64,000 nt of DNA from CAYQPF01 sp964419225. Its GTDB lineage: Bacteria > Cloacimonadota > Cloacimonadia > Cloacimonadales > CAYQPF01. Positions 1 to 7,602 of this stretch are shown piece after piece. Every line of letters starts with the position of its first letter. Position 1 is the stretch's first letter. The translations under genes and the position numbers were made by a program. The notes beneath the pieces were generated by a model. The model made no database searches and was not told the DNA's origin. It was given only the letters and a program-made list of their open reading frames with translations. The stretch is taken from assembly GCA_964419225.1 (NCBI GenBank), contig CAYQPF010000009.1:6393-70392 (forward strand), written 5' to 3'.

Positions 1-362
1 AATGGATTGGTAAGTACTATTGTCTCTCCACCTGCACTGATCTTGAAATTTGCATGTACTTCGTTATTAGGTAAGAGTGTGTTCAAATCAGAACACCAGA
101 CCAGCAGATATCCATTCGCTGCGATAGGGACACTTGGAAATGTCCATTTCATAGGCACCAAGGGATCATCTGTTAAATAATAGCCCTGCAGATTAATTTC
201 TTCTGCAGTTGGATTATAAATCTCTACCCAATCCAAACCTGTCAAACCAGAGGGTGTTACCACCGTGGAATTTGATGACATGATTTCGTTGATATAAAGC
301 GTCTGGGCACATAGGCACAGGCTCATCAACATAAACACAAATAAGATAGCCACCTTTTTCAT
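1..362 (-). CDS. Secreted lamin-tail-domain protein, N-terminal fragment
   Basis: Only the first 120 codons are in the window; the gene continues beyond base 1. The start ATG (360-362) follows an AGGAGG ribosome binding site. Residues 1-19 form a signal peptide ending in LCAQ. The rest reads as a lamin tail domain: an opening INEIMSSN strand, a DWVEIYNP motif, then LQGYYLTDDP and a WTFP strand, the usual order of an LTD. In bacteria such domains occur on exported surface proteins and nucleases, often with CotH or type IX sorting domains, so an extracellular location is inferred. The function of the full protein cannot be told from this fragment. Confidence 0.85.
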   Translation of the reverse strand, partial: MKKVAILFVFMLMSLCLCAQTLYINEIMSSNSTVVTPSGLTGLDWVEIYNPTAEEINLQGYYLTDDPLVPMKWTFPSVPIAANGYLLVWCSDLNTLLPNNEVHANFKISAGGETIVLTNP

Positions 363-800
363 AATATCCTCCTAATCAGATTATCTTATAATTTTTTGTC
401 ACCAATTGTCAAGTCCAATGTCTGCGACAAGTTAAGAGTTAAGAGATAAGAGATAAAATCGGGCAAAACAAAATCATCATCTTTACTACTGCATGGACAG
501 AACTCTCTAAAAACTACTTTTTTTGCTGTCCACTAATTACACTGATTTCACCAATTACAAAAAGATAAGACAGATTTTTACATTTATCTAAAAACATATC
601 CATTCTGATCAATCCTTCTAAAAGTTTGTGAAAAGCTTTTCTCTTGCTAAATACTAATTAGTTCTCCTCTCCTAATTCGATTAATACGCGTAATTCGTGG
701 TAAAAAATCTCGAAAAGGTGCTATCATTTCACTTCAATCATGTTTTCCATTGACATTTCTTTGGAAAAGTTTTTCCTTTAAATAATTATAAGGAGGGTTT
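363..800. other. Intergenic region with a heptamer array
   Basis: Apart from the promoter at 385-412, this gap holds a four-unit heptamer array at 431-458 (GTTAAGA, GTTAAGA, GATAAGA, GATAAAA) and AT-rich DNA. A TTGACA at 750-755 may be the -35 of the following gene, but no convincing -10 lies at the right distance. No gene was seen. Confidence 0.5.
385..412 (-). promoter_or_regulatory. Sigma-70-type promoter for the lamin-tail gene
   Basis: On the minus strand TTGACA (412-407) is followed after 16 bases by TATAAG (390-385), 22 bases upstream of the start codon. It is a pattern match only. Confidence 0.5.
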
Positions 801-1109
801 ATGTTCTTCAGCACCGATCCAGAGCAGATGGAAAAAGCAAAAAAGGTTGTCTTTATCTCTATCTTTGTCTTCCTCTTTCTGACTATGACCTTTGCTGTTT
901 TCTTCATCTCCAAATTCAATAAATCTATCAAATCTCCCCCACCTCAATGGGAATATGTCGTCCGCACCATAAATTTCACTTCAGGTGAATCTCAGGAACT
1001 CCAGGATTCTCTGAATGTTTACGGTAATCAGGGCTGGGCACTCGTCTCAGTAGCTAATGAAAAAGGGCAGAATCTTTACATTTTCCGTAAAGCTATGAGT
1101 AGTCAATAA
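801..1109 (+). CDS. Small membrane-anchored DUF4177-like protein
   Basis: The 102-residue product has a charged N-terminus, one strong transmembrane helix at about residues 17-38, and a soluble tail. The tail reads WEYVVRTI, then LN-x-YGNQGWALVSV, then a final FRK strand. That order, in particular the GWALVSV core, matches the DUF4177 fold family of small alpha/beta proteins of unknown function. An AAGGAGGG ribosome binding site stands 7 bases before the ATG. The gene lies alone on the plus strand between two repeat-bearing gaps. It is probably an inner-membrane protein with the DUF4177 part on one side. No catalytic motif is visible. Confidence 0.75.
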   Translation: MFFSTDPEQMEKAKKVVFISIFVFLFLTMTFAVFFISKFNKSIKSPPPQWEYVVRTINFTSGESQELQDSLNVYGNQGWALVSVANEKGQNLYIFRKAMSSQ

Positions 1110-1187
1110 ACATTGTGTTCTGTATCTTTCCTATCCACTACCAACTGCCGTAAAGCTAAGGGGAAAATGAGGTATTTTTTATTAATT

Positions 1188-1226
1188 TACCCTCATCCTA
1201 ACCTTCTCCCTAAAGAGGGAGAAGGA
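1188..1226. repeat. REP-like hairpin
   Basis: CCTTCTCCCT (1202-1211) and AGGGAGAAGG (1216-1225) form a perfect 10-bp stem with a 4-base loop, preceded by ACCCTCATCCTAA. It is the reverse-orientation form of the hairpin-plus-ACGGGG family found again at 24.5 and 59.5 kb. An open frame across it (1113-1316) is not a gene. Confidence 0.7.
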
Positions 1227-1346
1227 ATTAAATGGTTGGCAGATATTACTTGGTTTTTCTCCATCCTGTCTATCCTGAATATCGATGCCAATTATTCATA
1301 TCTCAGTTTTTCTTGACACTCTTCCCTTTACAACTGTTTTGGGATA

Positions 1347-2726
1347 ATGAATAATATAAAGAGTATCCTGCTGCTTTTCAGAGAGTTCCCGAATCGGATC
1401 ATAATTTCTTGGTTTATCCTGGTTCTATTCCTTTTTATTACTCCTTTCTTAGCAGCTCAGACTAATAATTTCATCTTTAAGGGCCAAGCTTTTACAGGTG
1501 TTTTTCAAAATGTCAATAACAACCATTTTCATCCTGATTCAGCTAATATTAGCGTATCTAAGGATCAACTGATCCTCAAGCTAAGAAAGGTGGAAGATGG
1601 CTTTCATTCGAGTGAAATAAAGACAACAGAGTCGGTCGGGTATGGTTACTATGAAGTTGAAATGCAGGCAGACTGGCGAAAAATGGACAAGAATCTTGTT
1701 TTTGGTTTCTTCACCTGGAATGATGATCCCCAAGCTGATCCCTACAACAGTGAAATTGATATTGAATACTCTTACTGGGGGAAAAAACAAAAAAAGAATC
1801 TGCAATATACTCTGCAGCCTTTATACAATGAATTTAATCAGCCCAGATTCTACTTTCCGGTTAACAATATCTGGACCGGAAAAGTTAAGCATTGTTTTTG
1901 GTGGTATCCCGATGAAATAAAATTCTCCAGTTACAAGCAAAATAATAAAGGTGAATGGCTCAAGATAGATGGCTGGAGCTACAGTGCCTTCGACGCTCCC
2001 ATTCTAAATATGACAGGCATTCCCCGTCCTTGTTTGGACACACACTTACGGTTGAATCTTTGGATTTATAATGTAAGTGCCAAAATTCTAGCATCTATTC
2101 CTAAGAATGAGTATCAAGTTAGCATCAATAAAGTCAACTATACTCCTCTATTTGCGAATAAGAGCAATCATCTGTCTTATAGGACAAACACCTTGAATTT
2201 CCTGCAGGATACGACAAAAGTGAATTGGAGTAAAACGACCCCGGATACATTACTCGACCTTGATTTTGCCGATCTTGATCACGATGGTTTGAATGAAATT
2301 ATTACGGTAGCACGACTGATCGATGATGAATTTAAACTACAGGTTTTCAATCAGAAAGGGGAATTATTACTGGAAAGGAATTTCTATGGCCTTGCCTATC
2401 CCCATGAAAATACTCTCTCCATTTTCTCTCAAAAAGGTTCCAACACTTCTGATTTGATTCTCAACTACAAAACATCTGACAAAAAAGATCTGTTCGAAAA
2501 GGTCCGAATCTCCCATTCTGATAAATCTCTGCAAATGACATTTAATTGGAAAATCGTCCTTCTTAAAGACAAATTCACGACTATTGAAGCATCTGATGAT
2601 GCTGACCACGATGGTCAGCCTGATTACAAAATTGCTCCTCATAAATATCTTTTAGCCTCGACTGGAGAATTAATCGATACATCTTTCAAAGCCAATCTGA
2701 AAGAACTCCTTCAAAAACTGTTCTAG
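1347..2726 (+). CDS. Secreted GH16-like glucanase/lectin-fold protein with C-terminal FG-GAP-like region
   Basis: The N-terminus has a long hydrophobic segment (about residues 18-38, ending LAAQ) typical of a signal peptide. Residues 40-260 resemble the concanavalin-like fold of glycoside hydrolase family 16: a YGYYEVEMQADW strand, GFFTWNDDP, and the sequence EIDIE at residues 136-140. That sequence keeps the E-x-D-x-E arrangement holding the GH16 nucleophile and acid/base glutamates. Residues 295-450 contain two calcium-binding-like loops (DLDHDGLNE and DADHDGQPD) as in FG-GAP/VCBS or dockerin-like regions. An extracellular polysaccharide-binding or cleaving role is inferred; substrate is unknown. 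No obvious Shine-Dalgarno precedes the ATG, so the start is less certain than the domain call. Confidence 0.75.
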   Translation: MNNIKSILLLFREFPNRIIISWFILVLFLFITPFLAAQTNNFIFKGQAFTGVFQNVNNNHFHPDSANISVSKDQLILKLRKVEDGFHSSEIKTTESVGYGYYEVEMQADWRKMDKNLVFGFFTWNDDPQADPYNSEIDIEYSYWGKKQKKNLQYTLQPLYNEFNQPRFYFPVNNIWTGKVKHCFWWYPDEIKFSSYKQNNKGEWLKIDGWSYSAFDAPILNMTGIPRPCLDTHLRLNLWIYNVSAKILASIPKNEYQVSINKVNYTPLFANKSNHLSYRTNTLNFLQDTTKVNWSKTTPDTLLDLDFADLDHDGLNEIITVARLIDDEFKLQVFNQKGELLLERNFYGLAYPHENTLSIFSQKGSNTSDLILNYKTSDKKDLFEKVRISHSDKSLQMTFNWKIVLLKDKFTTIEASDDADHDGQPDYKIAPHKYLLASTGELIDTSFKANLKELLQKLF

Positions 2727-2812
2727 AGAGTATATTTAAACTACTCTCAGGATTTCTGACTAGCCACAAGAAGCACAATATACACAAAAGAAAATTGGAA
2801 TTTCGACATTTC

Positions 2813-2840
2813 TTGACGTTACAAACCAAATAAATATATT
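2813..2840 (+). promoter_or_regulatory. Promoter for the AAA/PDDEXK gene
   Basis: TTGACG (2813-2818), 16-base spacer, TATATT (2835-2840), about 30 bases before the chosen start. Confidence 0.5.
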
Positions 2841-2870
2841 GTCTTTAGTTAGCTAAAAATGGAGGCAAAA

Positions 2871-4415
2871 GTGAGGAAATTATCTTTAGGTATTCAGGAT
2901 TTTAAAGAAATCCGGGAAAACAATTATATCTATATAGATAAGTCTGAAATCTATTACAATTTGATAACTTCTTTAAAATATTGCTTCCTTTCCAGGCCCC
3001 GGCGTTTTGGCAAATCGGTGTTAATCAGTACTCTGGGAGAAATGTTTTTGGGTAACAAAGAACTATTTAAAGGACTCTGGATCTATGATAAAATCGAGTG
3101 GCAAAAGTATCCGGTTCTGAGGTTTGATTTTTCTCAGATAGCATACAAACAAATACCTTTAGCCGAAGGTATTAATCTTGAGTTAAGAAAAATCGCACAA
3201 ACTTATGATATTATTCTTGATTCAATTGATAATAAATTCAATTTTCGTATTCTTATTGAAGAATTGTCTGCTAAATCCAATTCACAGGTTGTGATCCTGA
3301 TTGATGAATATGATAAACCTATCATAGATTATCTGGGAAAAGATCTTGATCAGGCAGAAGAAAACAGAGATATTCTGAAGAATTTCTATTCTGTGATCAA
3401 GCCGATGGACAGTTTTTTAAAATTTGTTTTACTCACAGGAGTAAGCAAATTTTCCAAAGTATCTATCTTCTCCGATTTGAATAATTTGAAAGATATCACA
3501 GGAGACTCCGCTTATTCTGAGATCCTGGGTTATACAGAAAAAGAGATTATTGATAATTACCCTGAATATTTAGAGCAGGCCAGTAAACATCTCAATATAC
3601 CTTTTGATGAATTAATTCTCCAAATCAAAGAAATGTATAATGGCTACTCTTTTGACGGCAAAAAGCAAGTCTATAACCCCTTCTCAGTTCTAAATTTTTT
3701 GGGAGAAAAGGAGTTTAAGAACTATTGGTTTGACTCAGGCACTCCTACTTTTCTGGTCGATTTTATTAAGCAGAACTTAATCGATCCCCAAGAATTGAAT
3801 CAGGCCATGGTTACAGACACTTTTTTTAGTAAGTTCGATCTCAGAAATCTGGATATTGTTTCTTTAATGTTTCAAACCGGATATTTAACAATCACGAAAA
3901 AGGATTCACAAGGAATATATTATTTGGACTACCCCAACAAGGAAGTGCAGATCTCATTTTACAAGCACCTATTGGAAGTGTATAACTATCTTCAGCTTGG
4001 TAAAAATGATACTCTGATTGTGAGGATCATGAAGGCCTTTAACCAAAAAGATATCGAGTCAATCGTCCAGCATTTCAAATCTCTTTTTGCCTCCATTCCT
4101 TATGAAATCTTCCTCAAAGATTATGAAGCCTATTATCATTCCATAATTTACATTGCTTTAAACCTGATCGGTGTTTATTTGAAAGCAGAAGTTCAAACGA
4201 ATAAAGGCAGAATTGATGCAGTTATGGAAACCGATAATTATGTTTATATCCTGGAATTCAAAATCGGCCTGGCTGAGACTGCTCTTCAACAGATCAAAGA
4301 CCAGAAATACTACGAAAAGTATCAAAGTTCATGTAAAGAGATAATTCTACTTGGCATTGGTTTCACCAAAGAGGACAGAAATATTTGTGAATATCTTTGC
4401 CAAATGATGGATTAA
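2871..4415 (+). CDS. AAA-ATPase-like protein with C-terminal PD-(D/E)XK nuclease domain
   Basis: The product (514 residues) begins KLSLGIQDFKEIRENNYIYIDKS, the signature opening of the AAA-ATPase_like family. A Walker A-like SRPRRFGKSV follows near residue 45 and a Walker B-like VVILIDEYDKP near residue 148. The C-terminal 130 residues carry NKGRIDAVM and VYILEFKIG, the D...ExK core of the PDDEXK_9 nuclease domain. The longest frame begins with ATG at 2859, but the bases after that ATG form GGAGG, placed 5 bases before a GTG at 2871. The GTG is therefore the better start and the upstream ATG is part of the ribosome binding site. Proteins of this type are multicopy in Cloacimonadota and Bacteroidota and their cellular role is not established. 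The gene is monocistronic. Confidence 0.9.
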   Translation: MRKLSLGIQDFKEIRENNYIYIDKSEIYYNLITSLKYCFLSRPRRFGKSVLISTLGEMFLGNKELFKGLWIYDKIEWQKYPVLRFDFSQIAYKQIPLAEGINLELRKIAQTYDIILDSIDNKFNFRILIEELSAKSNSQVVILIDEYDKPIIDYLGKDLDQAEENRDILKNFYSVIKPMDSFLKFVLLTGVSKFSKVSIFSDLNNLKDITGDSAYSEILGYTEKEIIDNYPEYLEQASKHLNIPFDELILQIKEMYNGYSFDGKKQVYNPFSVLNFLGEKEFKNYWFDSGTPTFLVDFIKQNLIDPQELNQAMVTDTFFSKFDLRNLDIVSLMFQTGYLTITKKDSQGIYYLDYPNKEVQISFYKHLLEVYNYLQLGKNDTLIVRIMKAFNQKDIESIVQHFKSLFASIPYEIFLKDYEAYYHSIIYIALNLIGVYLKAEVQTNKGRIDAVMETDNYVYILEFKIGLAETALQQIKDQKYYEKYQSSCKEIILLGIGFTKEDRNICEYLCQMMD

Positions 4416-4735
4416 ACAATAATTACACTTCATTAGAAATAATTAAATTTCAGCGAATCGTCAGATAAGTAAACTTACTCCAGAAAACAATAGTCAAAAA
4501 ACCACTTTTTTATCCAAAATACGCCATGAACACCAAGGATGAAGAGGGGAGTGATATAGTTGAGAGTTGAGAGTTAATAGTTGAGAGTTGGAGAAAGAGA
4601 GAAAAAGAGACGCAAGTATGCGTCTCTACATTGCTTATTCCAGACTAATAAATAATCTATACTCGCATCATATGATAAAAAGGTCACTGATGTTATAACA
4701 CATTAGTATATGTTGTTTGCTAATGCTGTTTGGTG
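4416..4735. other. Intergenic region with heptamer array and a palindromic hairpin
   Basis: It contains a five-unit heptamer array at 4559-4593 (GTTGAGA, GTTGAGA, GTTAATA, GTTGAGA, GTTGGAG). Just after it a hairpin at about 4607-4628 has AGAGACGCA and TGCGTCTCT arms around AGTA. The hairpin resembles short palindromic repeats seen in Bacteroidota genomes. It lies between convergent genes and might also end transcription, though no T-run follows. Confidence 0.55.
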
Positions 4736-7288
4736 CTATTTAACTACCATCAGCTTGCGAGCCTGAGTCTTATCGGGGATTGTTAATCTGCAGAAATAAA
4801 TACCAGAAGCAACGCCTGTATTCTCGCCATTCTTACCATTCCATTCGACAGAATGGGTTCCCTGAGCCATTTCTTTTTTGATCAAAGTTCTGACTAACTG
4901 CCCTTTCAGATTATAGATTTCCAGTTTCACCTGGCTGGTTTTGGCAAGACTAAAAGATATCGTGGTTGAGGGATTAAAAGGATTTGGATAAATGGAATTT
5001 ATGCCATCTGTTAAAGCAGGATCATTCACATCGTTATTCGCAACAACATGGTATTTTAAAGGTCCGATCATTGTCGGGTTCCCGTTGGTGGTCATAGCTT
5101 TCAACCAATAGTAATTATCGGAATTATTAACAGGCGCAGGATCCTGGAAAGTAAAATTCTTGTCATTCCCGGAAACTACTCCGTTTGTGATAAATTGATT
5201 GGTCACCTGTACGGCATTATTATAATTTGACGAAAGTCCTCTATAGACATAGTATCCTGCTATACCGGGATTTGTATCTTCTGTCCAATGCAGATTGATT
5301 GTATTTTCTTCAGTTGTAATATTAAAAATGGAAACAGGTTGGACAAGTAAATTCTGTTGTGGACTGAACAATACAGCAACGTTTTGATCAGAATTTGTCC
5401 GGAAAATACTACCACCAGCTCCGTTAAAAGCATATTGCACGCCTTTTGTACCCTGTTGATTCTCAATACCAACAGAACATGCATTTAAAGGTAGTTCATC
5501 AGATTTAGCCAAATATTGAATTTTGACATGACCGTCAGAGTATAAAATTACCTGAGCGGTAACCCAATCAGCTAAACTCCCTCCTGAAACGCCCAAATGA
5601 TCAAAAGTGATCACAAAACTATAAGCGTTACCACCGTAATAGATACGGGAACCAGAATTGGGGAAAAATTCCATATCACTCCAAAAGGCAGCAATAAAGT
5701 TATTGGGTATGGTTGCAGTTGGTATCGCACGGTTTAACATATTGCTTGTACCTGATCCAAATGTCAGTAAACCGTTAGTGCCGATATATACTGTAGTGTA
5801 ATCGTTCCCATAAAAGTTAAAAGTAAAAGGCAGTGTTACAGGGCCAAAGTAGCCATCATCCGTAGTTCCATTGCCCCCCTGATTAATGCTTCCATTGTTG
5901 GAACAACCTGTAATATCGTATAAACTAAGCATTTGTCCCATTTCTATCCAATTATACATAGGGTGAAAAGTGCTTTGATTGATGTTATTGGAAAAATAAT
6001 AACCACCAAATACTGTTGAAGCATCACCTCCGCCATAGTTATAATCATTGGCAAACCCAAGCAGATTAACATCATGTGTAGCAGATCCACTCTCTGTGAT
6101 TACCATATTCACATTCTTTTGGCCGGCAGACATGGGTACAAATTTCACGGCGAAAGACATACTCGCGTTGGAAGTGAGTGTAGCAGGATATGTATTGCCA
6201 TCCATTACAACAAAATCAGGAGAATTTAACACAGCAGAGTTTATCACCAACTCGCCAGTACCTAAATTAGTGACGACGAAAGTTTGACTGGCAGTTTCAT
6301 CTCCCACATTACAAGTGCCGAAATCTTTACTTGTTGGGGTAATCTGAAAAATCGGCTCACTGGAGATCTTGGTTATTGTTGTACTGAGATAATTGTTACT
6401 ATTATTATCACCGGTTATGGTAAGGTGAGAATTGATTGTATAAGAGCCTATCGTATTAAATGAGGCCATTCCGCAAAATATGGATGAACTTACATTGGGA
6501 CTGAGTGTCCCGTTATTGATCTGAGTTTGAGGCATGGTGTGCACAGACCCGTCAGGTTTTGTGATAGAAACATCCAGAGTGGCGTTGGTTGTATTGAAAT
6601 TTACAGTTTCTGTACCCATATTTTTTATTTTGATTCGTACAGAATCAGAAGTGGTACAATAAGAATTATTCAGGGGTGAATCCACAGAATTAACAGCTAA
6701 ATCCAATCCGGAAGCCGGGCTGATCGTTATCTTGATATTTGCTCTGCCATTATTTATTGATCCTAATTGATCAACCGGGGGGGTATTATCTCCAAACCAA
6801 TACTGATGTGTATTAGCGTAGTGACTGAAATTAAAAGTCGGATACACAGGATTACCTTCACCGCCATAATTAGTTTCACAGAGAACCATGATATTTCCAC
6901 CTGTATAATTGAAGGGAGTCGTCAGACTGATCGTTCTCCAAGAGGCTGAACTAAAAGTGAGTGTACTTTGATATACCAAAGTAGCTCCCGCCAGCATGTT
7001 GTTCCAGGTCATCTGAGCCTGAGCACTGGCAGTTGTATTTTTGATGTAAATTTTTAAAGGTACAGCATAAGTTGAGGTAGATTGTACACACCAACCCAAG
7101 GCTGTAATATTACCAGTTAACCCTTGCAATTCAGTCGCTGTATATAAAGCTGAAGTTCTTTCATATCCCCACTGAATGCCAAAAGGCTGTCTTTGACTCG
7201 AATTTTCTGTCCCTATTGTGATGACAGTTTGGGCAAATAACTGACAAAATAGCAATAGCCCCAATAAAATTAAAATCTGTTTCTTCAT
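4736..7288 (-). CDS. Type IX-like secreted protein with ASH/choice-of-anchor domain
   Basis: The product has 850 residues. A signal peptide (residues 1-20, ending FAQ) follows a GGAGG site. The first 200 residues are a beta-sandwich of the kind found in cleaved-adhesin surface proteins. An Ig-like ASH/choice-of-anchor domain lies at about 310-410 (SKDFGTCNVGDE, FVVTNLGTGEL). A nidogen-like region at about 460-640 contains FNFYGNDYTTVYIGTNG. A fibronectin III-like domain follows at about 655-750. The last 80 residues are a FlgD-like type IX sorting domain: YPNPFNPSTTISF, then LKGQLVRTL, VEWNGKN, GIYFCRL, ending ARKLMVVK. It is probably anchored to or released from the outer membrane by a type IX system; none of that machinery is in this window. 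The ligand is unknown. Confidence 0.85.
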   Translation of the reverse strand: MKKQILILLGLLLFCQLFAQTVITIGTENSSQRQPFGIQWGYERTSALYTATELQGLTGNITALGWCVQSTSTYAVPLKIYIKNTTASAQAQMTWNNMLAGATLVYQSTLTFSSASWRTISLTTPFNYTGGNIMVLCETNYGGEGNPVYPTFNFSHYANTHQYWFGDNTPPVDQLGSINNGRANIKITISPASGLDLAVNSVDSPLNNSYCTTSDSVRIKIKNMGTETVNFNTTNATLDVSITKPDGSVHTMPQTQINNGTLSPNVSSSIFCGMASFNTIGSYTINSHLTITGDNNSNNYLSTTITKISSEPIFQITPTSKDFGTCNVGDETASQTFVVTNLGTGELVINSAVLNSPDFVVMDGNTYPATLTSNASMSFAVKFVPMSAGQKNVNMVITESGSATHDVNLLGFANDYNYGGGDASTVFGGYYFSNNINQSTFHPMYNWIEMGQMLSLYDITGCSNNGSINQGGNGTTDDGYFGPVTLPFTFNFYGNDYTTVYIGTNGLLTFGSGTSNMLNRAIPTATIPNNFIAAFWSDMEFFPNSGSRIYYGGNAYSFVITFDHLGVSGGSLADWVTAQVILYSDGHVKIQYLAKSDELPLNACSVGIENQQGTKGVQYAFNGAGGSIFRTNSDQNVAVLFSPQQNLLVQPVSIFNITTEENTINLHWTEDTNPGIAGYYVYRGLSSNYNNAVQVTNQFITNGVVSGNDKNFTFQDPAPVNNSDNYYWLKAMTTNGNPTMIGPLKYHVVANNDVNDPALTDGINSIYPNPFNPSTTISFSLAKTSQVKLEIYNLKGQLVRTLIKKEMAQGTHSVEWNGKNGENTGVASGIYFCRLTIPDKTQARKLMVVK

Positions 7289-7602
7289 TTATTCCTCCAT
7301 GGAATCTGTTTATTTATTAACATAATTTAACATATCTTAAAAAAGCAATTTACATTCCAACTTATGCAAATGTGATTATCCGTCTTAGAAAATTCTTGTC
7401 ACCTACATTCAATTTCAACTAATTCTATCAATACATCATTTTTTTTGTATCCCTTCTGAAGTCAAGGAAACACTTGACAAAAAATTCTTTTCTTCACTAA
7501 AATGGCATGTATTATTCAAAAATGTGATATTAACAATAACATTTTTCCAGACTAATCATCTCTGAATAATATTTAATTGAGAAATACAGATGAGGTGTGT
7601 GT
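7289..7602. other. Divergent intergenic region
   Basis: It separates a minus-strand secreted protein from a plus-strand kinase. Apart from the kinase promoter at 7474-7503 it is AT-rich with no gene or array visible. Confidence 0.4.
7474..7503 (+). promoter_or_regulatory. Promoter for the sensor kinase
   Basis: TTGACA (7474-7479), 18-base spacer, TAAAAT (7498-7503); it implies a leader of about 90 bases. Confidence 0.55.

Noticed and set aside
1113..1316. 67-codon open frame
   Set aside because: It spans a REP-like hairpin, has no good ribosome binding site and its protein has no recognisable features.
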